Made by a program: the position numbers and the translations under genes
Part shown: positions 15,001 through 25,845 of the stretch, one piece after another
Numbering within the stretch: the stretch's first letter is position 1
Layout of the letters: every line of letters starts with the position of its first letter
From: Polytrichum commune
Taxonomy: Eukaryota; Streptophyta; Polytrichopsida; Polytrichales; Polytrichaceae
Length of the DNA stretch: 64,000 nucleotides
Reading direction: 5' to 3'
NCBI GenBank assembly: GCA_950295325.1
Contig: OX485808.1
Coordinates: 24,510,527-24,574,526 of the forward strand
The notes under the pieces: generated by a model
Databases searched by the model: none
What the model saw: the letters and a program-made list of their open reading frames with translations, nothing else
What the model was told of the DNA's origin: nothing

Positions 15001-15273
15001 ATTCTCGACCTCCCCCGCACAAATTTGTCCCAAAGGACCTTGGACTCCGCACCACTTGAGGAACCTGCAGGAAACAGCAACTCTCCTCTCGAGACCACCC
15101 CAGTTCGGCAACGCAGGCTTGCTGTATTTCCACGGACGCCACCCTCACGGACGCCGCCCTCCAAAGGGCTCGAAAGTAGGACTACGCCCCAACAGTCTTT
15201 TCCAGAATACACAATGAGGACTCTGGATAGTACACCTTTTTACAGAAGGAGTGACCCTTCCCAAAGTTATTGA
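3..15273 (+). CDS. GP210: Nuclear pore membrane glycoprotein GP210/NUP210 (5' end outside window)
   Basis: Single-pass membrane nucleoporin that forms the luminal ring of the nuclear pore. I read 36 exons: 3-156, 541-698, 1032-1248, 1377-1732, 2155-2361, 2477-2606, 2783-2931, 3446-3557, 3868-4526, 4644-4767, 5008-5288, 5547-5669, 5934-5996, 6116-6295, 6625-6684, 7181-7249, 7380-7508, 7622-7741, 7992-8111, 8269-8424, 8737-8799, 9096-9244, 9591-9849, 10036-10179, 10699-10789, 11231-11361, 11541-11612, 11817-11898, 12040-12156, 12466-12607, 12759-12914, 13170-13407, 13982-14042, 14134-14237, 14360-14423, 14870-15273. They join in phase to about 1,947 residues, so only roughly the first hundred residues are missing. 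Family landmarks in order are FIDKIFRIQIFHHS, LLGGPERW, GNLVGEDHP, TWVLPPVYTSS, EIAACVRVAE and a last-exon membrane helix (VMAVILILVLLILPLIF) followed by a short basic, Pro/Thr-rich tail ending TPFYRRSDP. The long N-terminal part is luminal and Ig-like (BIG2 type) in this family. The junction 12607/12759 is uncertain. Identity is very secure; individual splice sites are predictions. Confidence 0.96.
13613..13628. repeat. Poly(G) tract of 16 in a GP210 intron
   Basis: Uninterrupted run of 16 G in the intron 13408-13981. It lies well away from both splice sites. The exact length in an assembly is unreliable for such runs. Confidence 0.9.
14488..14800. repeat. Diverged tandem duplication inside the last GP210 intron
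   Basis: The 446-bp intron 14424-14869 holds two diverged copies of one segment. Copy 1 (about 14488-14625) and copy 2 (about 14635-14800) share blocks such as CACCTGTGCA, CCATCCCTG, TGTCAATGGCCA/TGTCATTGGCCA and GTTCCAAAAT in the same order, about 150-185 bp apart. Short open frames through it are accidental. Confidence 0.7.
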
Positions 15274-16028
15274 ATTATGTAACTCAAATTTTTGTAGCCA
15301 ATTAGATTCGTTCTAGGTACTTGTGCATGCAATGAGCACTTCTTATGACAGGTAAGCATACTCTATCTGTGAAACTGGTTGCTTTTTAGCTATTCAAGGG
15401 AAACTTCCCCCACTTCTGGTCTCAGAAATCGTTCTCAATTCCATGTATCACTGTGCACTTGGCAGTTCTTCTACAGAATTGAGGAAGTGGAGATATTAAG
15501 ACCCCCTTACACTAGAGCTTGAGTTGAGAGCTTAAACTTGCAATTTTTGGGACTCTGATACTTGGATTTGATAGGGTTTCATCCAAAGTTTTGAGTGCTT
15601 TTAGCTTTTAGTTTTTAATTATTCCAAGCTTTCAAGCACAGTAGTTTGAGCATTCCCATGTGGAGTATGGGGCCAGTATGAGGGATTAGATTTGTCTTGT
15701 TGTCAATCATGGAAGTTGGATTGTGGTTGTCATTGCATTATGCATTTTGAGTGTTACATGAATAGATCCATTATATCTTGAGATACTAGGAAATTGAATA
15801 TAAATTCGAAACTTGAAACTTTGGGCAAGGTTTGATTAATAACCACATGTCAATAACCGCATGCATCTTCTGATCTTGCATGTCAGTCTATTGAGTGAGA
15901 GGATCTGTTTGAATGCTCCACACCTTAACCAAGGATTTAAGTGGCTCACAGGGACTCCAACCCTTTCTGAAATTTTGTGTGCTTAGCAAAGATGTTTGCA
16001 ATGGCAGCTTCTTGTTTCTTGCACCCTT
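15274..16028. other. GP210 3' flank and intergenic spacer
   Basis: AT-rich stretch after the GP210 stop. It should contain the GP210 3' UTR. I see no further coding frame with family similarity and no clear repeat. Confidence 0.6.
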
Positions 16029-16438
16029 AGTGTCGTTGTTTGCATCCGTAATTCCATAGGTGATTCTTCACCCAAGTCACTTCTCTACATCATTCTTGAC
16101 CATGAAAATGTTGCAAAAACAACCCTTTAGGTTTGCACATAGGCATGCATGCCATCCATGCCCAAGGTCATTCCTATCGCTGAACCTTTTCGGCCAGACC
16201 ACAACAACCTTTGTGAAACACGGTCACAGCAATTCCAGTAGCCTGTACCAACATCCAATTCTCAAAGAATGTATTCTGCATCTTGCGCATGCTTGGAACA
16301 GACACCAACACAGAGCCTATATAGTGTCTCTTTCATGAGTGCCAATGCTTTGTTATCCACCACCAGAATTCTTATCAATGGGCCAAAGGTCCCCTTCTTC
16401 ATGACATCCATGGAGTGGTTTAGGATCTCGGAGCACCT
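16029..16438 (-). pseudogene. Decayed tandem copy of the ALDH 3' end
   Basis: On the minus strand this segment repeats the last roughly 90-100 codons and the 3' flank of the neighbouring aldehyde dehydrogenase. Recognisable pieces are NHSMDVM, FGPLI, ALALMK, KHAQDAE, GTGYWNCCDRVS and LWSGRK. It is broken: where the intact gene reads ...ILRELDVG the copy has TGA in place of the CGA arginine codon, and there are small indels around the DNEDEAL equivalent. The 3'-flank motif (CACCCAAGT, then TTCTTGACCA, then CCCTTTAG) occurs in both copies, so the duplicated unit is about 410-450 bp and covers coding plus non-coding DNA. It lacks the nucleotide-binding half and both catalytic residues, so it cannot make an enzyme. 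Confidence 0.85.
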
Positions 16439-16550
16439 TGGTGTCATTGTTTGCATACGCAGTTCCAAGGATTTTTCTTCACCCAAGTAACCTTTAGGAT
16501 CACTCTTCACCAGGAGGATGTCCTTTTCTTTGCCCAAGTCATCTTCGTCA

Positions 16551-18026
16551 TCATTCTTGACCAGGAGGATGTTGAAGAAGGAACCCTTTAGATTGCACAA
16601 AGGCACGCATGCCATCTATGCCGAAGGTCATCCCTAACCCTGACCTCTTTCGGCCAGACCACGGCAACCTTGGTGAAACACGGTCACAACAATTCCAGTA
16701 TCCTGTACCGACATCCAATTCTCGAAGAATGTTCTCTGCATCTTGCGCATGCTTGCAATAGACACCAGCGGTGAGCCCGTAAGGTGTATCTTTCATGAGT
16801 GCCAATGCTTCATCTTCGTTGTCCACCGCCTGAATTCCTATCAACGGCCCGAATGACTCCTCCTTCATGACATCCATGGAGTGGTTTACATCTCGAAGCA
16901 CTGTGGGAGGGAAGAAAAAACCTCCAGAGTCACTTTTCAAACCTATGTGTGTTGTTGCATGTGCCCCTTTGGCAACCGCATCTTGTACCTGAGCGGCAAG
17001 GAAAGACAACTGCGGTTGTCTGGCCACTGGGCCAATGTACGTCTCCGGATCCATAGGATCTCCAACCTTGAATGACATCATTGTCTTCACCAAATGATCA
17101 AAAAACTCATTGTAGATTTTCTTGTCAACGTAAACCCTTTCCACGCTACAACAACTCTGGCCTGTGTTGTAGAACCCACCATCACCTATGGAAGCCGCGG
17201 CCGCAGCAATGTTTGGCACATCACTCCTTACATACACCGGATCCTTGCCTCCAAGCTCCAGCTGTGCCTTCACGAGATTGGAAGCGGTAAGGCTTGCAAT
17301 TTCCAATCCTGTCTTATGTGAGCCTGTGAAGAACAATCCTCCTAACCCTGGGAGAGAAGCAACAGCTGCCCCTGTCTCTGCTCTTCCTATTGCTATCATA
17401 AATACATCCTTAGGAATACCAGCCTCGTAGAGTAATCTTGTAATCTCAAACCCTGTGAGTGTAGCATGCTCACTTGGCTTATAAAGAACAACATTGCCAG
17501 TCAAAAGGGCTGCAGAAAACACATTCGCGGAGATGAAGTATGGGTAGTTCCATGCCGAGATGTTCGCCACTACACCTAATGGCTCATAGATGATCTTCTC
17601 TTTGAATGCGTGTGTGTCCAGAATGCATTGCTCTTTCATAACCTTCTCGTAATTTTCAAGGTAAAACCTAACCCTATCGACTGTTGCACGGACCTCATTC
17701 TTGGCCTGTGAGATAGGTTTTCCCATCTCCATGGTTAGAGTCTTTGCTAACACCGGTATGTTGAGACGGAGAAGCTCATTGAACCTTACCAACATGGCTC
17801 GCCGCTCTGCCAAAGGAACTGCTCGCCATGCCCTCTGACCGGCTGCTAGGGTTTCGAATTTGCATCCCACGTCCTCCTTGTTGTCCTCCGGGAGCTCTGC
17901 AATCACCTTGCTTGTGGCAGGATTGATGACATCGAACAATGTCGCTCTGTCAATTTTGAAGGCTCGAGTGAAGAAGGTTGTTGCTCTGTCCTTCATGGTC
18001 CTCCTTACCATCGCCATCGCCATCAT
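16551..18026 (-). CDS. Aldehyde dehydrogenase superfamily protein, intronless
   Basis: NAD(P)-dependent aldehyde dehydrogenase that oxidises an aldehyde to its acid; the substrate cannot be told from sequence. The single open frame gives 491 residues from the first ATG (18026), with an in-frame TAG upstream; four more ATGs follow within 15 codons. This is full length for the family. Visible motifs are the Rossmann segment ISAWNYPYF, the cofactor-binding KPSEHA, FFTGSHKTG, the general base Glu in LELGGKDP (about residue 257), the nucleophile Cys in GQSCCSVERVYV (about residue 292) and ESFGPLIG. The GQSCC-VER signature resembles a bacterial-type ALDH subgroup more than the classic plant families (ALDH2, 3, 5, 7, 10, 11), which I know from family knowledge and have not searched. 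It is intronless between genes of 9 and at least 36 exons, so transfer or retroposition is possible; no poly(A) remnant is visible. The N-terminus is Met/Arg-rich with no firm targeting call. Confidence 0.9.
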   Translation of the reverse strand: MMAMAMVRRTMKDRATTFFTRAFKIDRATLFDVINPATSKVIAELPEDNKEDVGCKFETLAAGQRAWRAVPLAERRAMLVRFNELLRLNIPVLAKTLTMEMGKPISQAKNEVRATVDRVRFYLENYEKVMKEQCILDTHAFKEKIIYEPLGVVANISAWNYPYFISANVFSAALLTGNVVLYKPSEHATLTGFEITRLLYEAGIPKDVFMIAIGRAETGAAVASLPGLGGLFFTGSHKTGLEIASLTASNLVKAQLELGGKDPVYVRSDVPNIAAAAASIGDGGFYNTGQSCCSVERVYVDKKIYNEFFDHLVKTMMSFKVGDPMDPETYIGPVARQPQLSFLAAQVQDAVAKGAHATTHIGLKSDSGGFFFPPTVLRDVNHSMDVMKEESFGPLIGIQAVDNEDEALALMKDTPYGLTAGVYCKHAQDAENILRELDVGTGYWNCCDRVSPRLPWSGRKRSGLGMTFGIDGMRAFVQSKGFLLQHPPGQE

Positions 18027-18349
18027 CTTGTTCCTCTCCAAACCCTATTCTCCTCTCTCTGCTAATGTGATCCATATCGTTGTCACAGATTCCCCGCAAT
18101 TCTTATGCATTCTATAATATCATCTTTGACTTGACTTCGACATCATGTTGGGAAAACAATCTTGCATCCACAACAGCTGAGATATGCATTACTCAGCTTT
18201 ATCCAGCGAAGTCAATAGATCCTCCTAAACTCCAATTTGATGCACCTCTTATCCGACCAACCAAATAGGTTATCATTAAGTTATAAGTCATCAAATGTGC
18301 AATTCTCAGCAAGGTCGATCAGGTTCAATTCTGTGCAGCATGCTCACCT

Positions 18350-18880
18350 TTTTTTCAAATTCCTTATGCCCAACATTTCATCGATGTACTTGTGCACGTT
18401 GAAGACAAAGATGAAGGTGGAGGGTAGGTCAATTTGATTCATTCATTTGTTAAGCTTGGACGAAATTCCTCGCCTCCGCAGCAGCCTCAACTCGTCACTG
18501 ATTTGCTGACTTGAAATTCCGTCAATTTGTGAACAATGGAAATGAAGATGAAGGTTTAAAACATGTTCACCTTCATGTCGGTTTGCTCGTGCTGAATTCC
18601 ACTCCTCCGCAATAGCCTCTCCTCTTCACACATTTGCAGATTGGAATTTTCGTCGATTTGTTGAACAATGTATATGAAGATGAAGGTTGGAAAATAGCTT
18701 GATTAATTACGACCATATCTTTACCTTCATGTGGATTTTCTTGTACTAAATTTGCCTTCTCCGCAGCAGCCTCACCTCTTCACAGCTTGGAGACTCTACA
18801 TCCATCCATGCATTTGACCATTCAAGGTGAAGATGAAGGCTAGAAATCTAACTTGATCCCTGCATGTGGGTTTTGCGTGT
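18350..18880. repeat. Tandem array of about 130-150 bp units upstream of the ALDH gene
   Basis: Four diverged units follow one another just upstream of the ALDH start. Each carries a block like CTCCGCAGCAGCCTCACC, then TTTGC(T/A)GA, and ends with GAAGATGAAGGT (near 18411, 18548, 18679 and 18832). The first unit is the weakest. No coding frame is conserved across units. Confidence 0.75.
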
Positions 18881-19970
18881 ACTAGGTGTTGATTGTTGTC
18901 CCGATGTAATGAAGCTGCTACGAAGGGAAGGTCAGAGGTAAGGATACATTTGGAGGGATCTATCCCCTGGTATCTCAAAAACTTCAGTGAGGGAAAAGCA
19001 TGACACACAATGGGGATTTGTACATTTTGGTGTGGGAATGCAAAAGTTATAAGTCCAAAATTATTAATTCGATGCACAATTTCCAGAAGAGTATTTCACA
19101 GGCCATGTGAAATAAGCAGACACATAATGAGATTGTGATGACAAAGAAAAATGTCTACATTTATATTGTTGGTAAGCGTCATATAGAAGAACATTTTTGA
19201 TGGACACACAGTGAAGCTTTTCAGAAGCATGTATGGATCCCAATTACTACATGACCTATATTTTTTAGTACTATTTCTTACTGGAAGTCCAAGCATATCG
19301 AGTGTCTATACAAGTGGTACATGTGGACCCAAAAAGCCGCTTTAGAAGAGTGAGTTGAGAACTCGGAATCACCAGGACTCTGAAACCCAACTCTGAAGTA
19401 TGTCTAGGTGTACTAAGGATCATAAGCACCATAAAGTGGATGTTATGTACGTGCTAAACTAAATTAGTGTTACCGTAAATCGTGTGCTTTCCTAACGACT
19501 CAGCAATGGTGATAAACCATGATTTTGAGCACGAGACACACCATCAGGTGATATTCTCTCGTCCAAAACTTGTATGATTGAACCTGAAGAGAAATTCAAC
19601 AACGTCTTCAAGTCTCCTAACTTTGTGAGAATGTTGGATTCATACACTTACAACACTTGCAACACTTTCATGTATATACAAATAAACGTAATGATTTAAA
19701 CACATAATGTCATGGTACAGCGTTCAAAAGCAAGGACCGATTATATTGCTAGAGAAACAGCATTGCACATTGGTTTGTTCTTGAACCAAAATAACATGTT
19801 TCCAATGAGCCAATGGTTTTGTACCTACTCCACCATGTAAATCTTACATTGACACTTGTCCTATTCAACTTACAAGTTCCCTAATCAAGGAGTATGAAAA
19901 CTTTTACTTCTCTGTGGACCTCCAATCTGTCATCCTTCTCCTCTCAGTGGTTGTGGACTCAACTATCAAT
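18881..19970. other. Intergenic, nothing recognised
   Basis: AT-rich spacer between the tandem array and the PPR fragment. I see no coding frame with family features, no RNA gene and no clear terminal repeats. Confidence 0.5.
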
Positions 19971-19974
19971 GAAT

Positions 19975-20215
19975 ATCTGAATCCTTAGGTTCCAACTTGA
20001 GAAGCTCTGTAGCAGCAAAATCCCAACTTTGTATTTCCATATGCTCTACAAGCACCACGTAAGGCTCTCCAAGCTGCACTTGGCTCAAGTGCCATAGTAG
20101 CAATCAAGAGCTTTGCTTCCTCCAACTGTCCCACTCGCCCAAGAACATTCACCATGCGGTTCCAGAGCACGACAGTAAGTGTGATGCAATAATCTTGCCA
20201 TAATTGACTCATAGC
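19975..20215 (-). pseudogene. Pentatricopeptide-repeat (PPR) protein fragment, frameshifted
   Basis: The minus strand encodes a typical end-of-PPR/E-motif stretch: WNRMVNVLGRVGQLEEAKLL, then ALEPSAA and ALRGACRAYGNTKLG. One extra base near 20030 shifts the frame, and the continuation ...FAATELLKLEPKDSDIH is found in the next frame. Plant organellar RNA-editing or processing factors of the PLS class end this way. No upstream PPR repeats are recognisable, and no start codon or E+/DYW domain is found, so this is a decayed fragment. Confidence 0.8.
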
Positions 20216-23200
20216 TGGAAGGGGTTTCTAAAGTGCACATGTCTTGTTTCCTTCACCTCTCTAACATCCAGACGCCATCTGGGCCGCTCCAGGTAATTAG
20301 GGATTTGTCTGCCTCGACATCCTAAACTGTAAATGTGTTAACACAAAGTGCTAGCATTTCCTTATTGCGCGACTTTTCCATCTTGTACCGAAACAGAATT
20401 CTCAATTGAAGGCAGACACCATTCAGCACTCGCTGAGCAAGTTTTGATTCACATGAGTTACTGAGTATGCACTCTCTGGGTCTCAACGTCCTTGTATCAT
20501 TTTAATCTTAAGTGCCAGGGTCGAGTATCAATTTCCAGAATCCTGGGACATATTTATGATGGCCTGCATAATCTCGGTGCTTTGCCTTTATGTCGCTAGG
20601 TCACATGGTATATTGGGCTTCTTTTCCAAGACTGTAGTTTAGTATCGCTGTCGTTGTTAAAGTAAGTTCACCAGTTTAAATTCGGCGCTCATGTCGAATT
20701 CAGTTTAAATTTCGTGAATCATCAGGTACTATATCCGATTGTCATTAGGTTTGCATCAGGAATTCGTATGACATACCCTTACAGTATGAGGATATTTGGT
20801 TAATTCAAGGTTTGTAGTTGTCTTGGAAGACCTGCTGCAGAATATTTTAGACAGTGACATTGCGCTTCTGACAGCAGAAAATAGAGTTTTTTGGCAGTAT
20901 CATACATTGCAGATTTCGGTCATCATCCGGTAGCGAATCTCTTTACACTGTACAATCACTTGAGACCTCAGAAATCCTGTGTCATGAAAACATCGGTACC
21001 TCCTAAGAGATTAAGATGGAGCTTATGAATTGTCTCGTCATCGATCCGTCAATACCACAAACAATGCCCTTAGTGGAAGAAGTCGTTTTTTTTTTTATAT
21101 TTGCCCAGAGTGCACAAGGCACATCGCAACACACCTCACGGCATTCTCCATCATAGCGCAATCACACCAAACACAAAACTGTAGAAACCCAAAGATGAAA
21201 TTACCAAACAAAAGTTGTGGTCCGATCTATCCTTGACACAGACCAAGATGGAGGGACGGATTCCCGGGTCTGTCTGGAACAATTTGTGAAGACTATCTAA
21301 CAGTTTGTGAACAATTTGGTCGCAGAGAGTCCATCCGTTTGTGAAGACTAACTAAAGAGAACCCATCCGCTACTCTTGTATGCTGACATGCCACATAAAA
21401 AACTGAAATACATATCTATTGATTGTAGGAAAACGCGGCAAGCGATATGCTCATGGGCAGAAACGCACATCCTTAATGATTCGCTACATCGTTCTGGCTA
21501 GAGCCAAGATGGCAGAGGTTGCGCAATTTATTTACCAGCGCCCACCTTAGGTACAATTGTCACGTGTGGCCAAAAAATTTAAAAATCCTCAGATTTCGAA
21601 TGAAAGTTCGGAAGCACATTCACACAAACAAGGAGGCCTCATCGATCTTGAGTGGAACCAGCTAGCATAAAGCCATCAAGAGTAGTAAATACGATTTTAT
21701 TCATCGGCGAATGACAACTCCAAATTCTTAAACAATACTCCAATGCTTTAGAAGGCCACTGCGAATGTTCGGTAAACAAGCCTAAAAGGTCATCATCGCT
21801 GACTTTCACTGCATTTCACGACAGGTTGGTCGTGGAGAAAATGGGATCAGATATACTGGCTTGGCTCCAAAGAGCACAGATGTAATTCGTGGAATCAATG
21901 TCGATCATCCGGGGAAAATGCCCTCATGTCCAATAGCTCCACAAAATCAATCATGGAGCATAAAACAAGGAAGACCGCCATCAAGAAGTCTCCGATGTCC
22001 TAGGAAGGTTTGAATGCTGCATTCGCTCTCAAGCCCGGCAGGGCGAAATCTTCAGGCGTCCACCGCGAACGTTTGAGAAACAAGCCTCTACAGATATCAT
22101 CACCGACTTTGGTATCCCATAGCTCCATAAAATCAATCACAACATCACTCAAAAGCAAGGGAACTGTTGACATACAAGAGCCCATTCCCACAAAACAAGT
22201 GTTGAAACAATTCCAAATTTTGAGAACTTGCCTAAGTTCCACAAGAACATGCCAAGATGCGACATTTATGTTTGAAACACAATCACACATATCCATTTCT
22301 GCTTGGCAATTTTAGTAGCCTCTATCTCATGGAGGCCACATGCACTCCGTCACTTTGGAAAATTACCCTTTTTGACACCATCTTGATGTACTTAACTTAG
22401 TCCCACAAGCTTTTCAGCTTCATGGACTTGAAAAGTGTTTGATTTTCTTTTGATTTGATTTCTACCTAGCAAGAATGCATGAGTGTGGACCGTATGTTGC
22501 CTCATGATGAAAGAGTTTTGGACGATTTCATGGTTAAGCTATTTGATCATCGGTATTGTAGCTACTTTTCTAGGTGCACTTGACCTTTTTCAATATGTTG
22601 AGGACATGATCATCTGCAAGCCTGGGGAGATCACAAGCTATATACTTTTATAAACCACTTGTAGTCGGGGGTGAATTAGAGATAGGCTATTTATCTAAAT
22701 TTCTTGAATAATCAACACCTTATTAGGAGATAAATTAGTGCTTTGAGGTATTTTTCAGGACCCTATAGGTTAATATAATATACACCATAAATTTATTTTA
22801 TACACTCTATTTTGTTTGTAAATTACACCATTTATTAAAATCTTGGAATCTTGACATAAATTGACTTTAATCGTTAATAAAACAACAACGGTACGTTAAT
22901 GGTACATGCAAATAATATTGAACTTGGTTACAACATTATCTTGAAACTCTTAGCGACCGCCCCAAGCATGCACACTAGACCAAATCACCACTGAGTTAAA
23001 GCTTTAAAAGCATTAATTATTTAAGTACTATCAGCTTGGCGACCCTTTGTGATGCTGGAACCTCTCACACCTTCTGATCTCCCTCACGGCCCTTCAAACC
23101 CTCTTGGTTTGTATGCCCTACCCTAAGTGCCTTTGTAAGATGCCCTTATCATAAAACATTAGAACAAAGCTCTTTAAATTATTATAAATCATGGGAATGG

Positions 23201-24974
23201 AATAAAAAGTTGGGGGGGGGGGGGTGAACCTCATTTGTCGCTTGATGTCAAATTTGTCACGAGGAGGTTTTCCCTTGAAGCCAAATAGTTCAACCTTTAT
23301 TACAACTAAGGTTCATCCGTAGCCAACATCTAAATTCAATATGTTTTAATCAATTGAGGCAATTTCTCATCCAATCCAAAGACACTCATTGAACCTCACA
23401 TAGATTCTTCGTTCCTCCAAATATTATAGACTCTACTTAATTAATAAAAATTGAATGTCGGCTATACTTTTCAGCTACCCTAGTTTGAATATAATATTGC
23501 ATGGGTCATTTTATTCAAGCTATAGTAATTCCAAAATTTGAAAAAAAATCTCTATTGAATTAAAAATACCCTATATTTTTTCTCACATGGTTAAATTTAA
23601 TTTCAATAGTGACCTCCCCATGTTTGCAAGTTCTATATAATCTTTAAAAATCGATGTTAACCCATGCTCTTTGGGGATGAGTTAGGACAAGTTTGTCTTA
23701 CCGGATCTAGCATTATTCTATAATATCCTACACTCAAGAATATAGGGTGAAATCTAAAATGAAAAATTACACTAGAAAATGAATATATGACTTATTTTGG
23801 CAATTATTGGATTAAAAAAATGAAACTTGGAAAAACATGCCTATATTTTTTTAAATCATATATTTAATAACTTTAGGGCAATATGTAAGTGAGAATGTTT
23901 TTTATACATGACATCCTCAGACATATACAATTTCATCACCTCTTGGTACACATCCTTAAAATCCAATCCCACAAGGGCATCCATGGCAACAATATGGTTG
24001 ACAACCTCACCAAGTTCGACATAAAGGCTTCCCCCCAATGTCCTTGACGGCAACACCATCCAAATTTGCCACCCTTATCCCCACTACCTACATGTTGAAA
24101 TTCCGCAATGCTCAGTTTATGGGCGACTATGGCAAACACTTTTTCTCGCCCAAAAAATTTCCTCCCCACTTTGCTTCCTTTGTCCCCCCCCCCCCCCCCC
24201 CCTCCGGGAGGCTCCAGCATCAACACATGGTCCTACGTCCCTTGCACATTGCACCCACTATATCCTTAAAGGCGTACACATGAATGGGCCTAATAAGGGT
24301 CTCAAACACATTTGACAGTTCTTACTCTCCCATCACCATACCCAATGGAAATGCCTCAATAATAGTAAATCTTCCCCTACTGTCTCCAACAATAACACCG
24401 TTCCACATTGGCTACTACCCTATGCATATGCATATCATGCTTTCAGCCAGACATCCTTCTTATTGAAGGCCTTCAAACCCACAATCCTTTTCCCACACAA
24501 TCCACTACTAACATGACCGTTTGCTGGCAACAACTGCACAATGAAAAATTGACAAATACACCATACTTATTGTTGCCATCATCACTAAAGACTAACATAT
24601 TTAAGCAAATTGTCCTAATCACCAGCCACTGAGGAGGAATTCACACTTCCACCCTCAAAACCCATACCGTTCCTTTCAAGCTCCTTCCTTAACACATCAA
24701 CAAATTGCAAACCCAACTACACGCTACTATCATTCAATCCTTCTTTGAGATCATCCCTGAATAAATGCGAATTCGAAAACCAAGCCCTCCAACCCTCCCT
24801 AGTAGAGTTTCTCCCATTATACCCCTACCCCTCTCATCCCTAGCTGGGGAAGTTACTAATGATGTTTGACCTAGTTTGTTACATAGAGTCCACCACTGGA
24901 AGATGGCAATAGCTTGTGGACAAAGTGACTCTCCATTCACACTTGTCCTCAATCGAGGTTGGTGTTTCTATCTA
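20216..24974. other. Gene-poor intergenic region
   Basis: Long AT-rich stretch without a supportable gene. It holds a 13-G run at 23212-23224, a 19-C run at 24184-24202 and a weak diverged duplication (about 21757-21815 against 22041-22105, sharing AACAAGCCT and ATCATC-C-GACTTT). Short open frames on either strand show no domain. It is probably old transposon and pseudogene debris. Confidence 0.5.
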
Positions 24975-25785
24975 CAGTCCACCCTCTATAAATGTTACAC
25001 CTATAAGTGTTAACCCTCTCTAAATGTTAACTTTCTTCTACTCCCCACATATTGCACACTATAAATGTTAAACGTGTTAACTGTTAACAAAATGGTACTC
25101 CCTTCTTTGTAAATTTGACTCTATAAATGTTAACGAATGAAATACAACCATAATATGGATGATAACTATGCAGGAGTTAACTAGTCTTTTGGAAAGACTA
25201 AGTTTGGCTACTAATAGTTCTAGTAATGGAAGTTCAAGAATGGAGACACAAGAGTATGTGCAATGCGAATTACTTTGATTTGAACAATCCATATGAGGTC
25301 ACCGAAGAGGATGTATGGGATGTTTTAGGCTCTATTGGTGGGATTTCTAATGTCTCAAATGATGATTGTGAGGGAGAGGAGTGTGAGGTGGAACCCATTC
25401 CATCTTATAGTGACTTGCAATCTAGTTTTGGTACCATTAGAAGGTACATGGAATCATGTTCATGTGATGTGTCCAAGTATGTGGGTTTGTTGGTGCAGAT
25501 TGAGAAATATTTACAAGTTGTGCATGCAGATGAATCTCACCAAAGAACCATTGATTCATACTTCACCTGTGATTTGTAAACTTGATATTGAATAAAGTTT
25601 TGATTGGGTTTGCAATTTTATGAATGGTATTCTCTCACAAGGACTCTTCACAATTGCGTATATTTATAAATGTTAAGATTTGTATATTGCTCCAAAAAGT
25701 AATTGTTAATTGTTAATTGTTAACACCTCTATAAATGTTAACTTTGATCCACTCCCGAGGGTTAACATTTATAGAGGGTAGACTG
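24975..25785. mobile_element. Pogo/Tigger-like (Tc1/mariner superfamily) DNA transposon, internally deleted
   Basis: An 811-bp element bounded by 23-bp terminal inverted repeats starting CAGTC(C/T)ACCCTCTATAAA (24975-24997 and 25763-25785, one mismatch). It is flanked on both sides by TA (24973-24974 and 25786-25787), the target duplication of this superfamily. The ends carry repeated subterminal motifs CTATAAATGTTAA (near 24986, 25018, 25060, 25121, 25665 and 25730), the kind of array that transposases bind. Inside is a plus-strand frame resembling the acidic C-terminal tail of Tigger transposases. There is no DDE catalytic domain, so it would depend on a full-length relative. Confidence 0.85.
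25226..25579 (+). pseudogene. C-terminal remnant of a pogo/Tigger-type transposase
   Basis: A 117-codon frame inside the transposon. It is rich in Asp/Glu (NPYEVTEEDVWDVLG, then a run with DDCEGEECEVEP) and ends HADESHQRTIDSYF, a tail seen in Tigger/jerky-like transposases. In another frame just upstream the DNA reads ELTSLLERLSLATNSSSNG, which probably belonged to the same protein, implying a frameshift near 25255-25275. AATAAA follows the stop at about 25590. Assignment is from general resemblance and position within the inverted repeats; function is inferred to be lost. Confidence 0.6.
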
Positions 25786-25800
25786 TATCTATCTATCATC

Positions 25801-25845
25801 TAGGTGTCCAATTAAGATGAGTAACGGAATTAAACCGCTCACCTT
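25801..25845. repeat. Dispersed repeat, copy 1
   Basis: About 44 bp, AGGTGTCCAATTAAGATGAG and onward, recurring with few changes at 31229-31273 in an intron of the helicase gene. It begins 14 bp after the right end of the pogo-like element. It probably belongs to an unrecognised interspersed repeat. Confidence 0.65.

Noticed and set aside
22000-22315. Overlapping open frames on both strands
   Set aside because: No domain, no start context and no codon pattern; part of a weak diverged duplication only.
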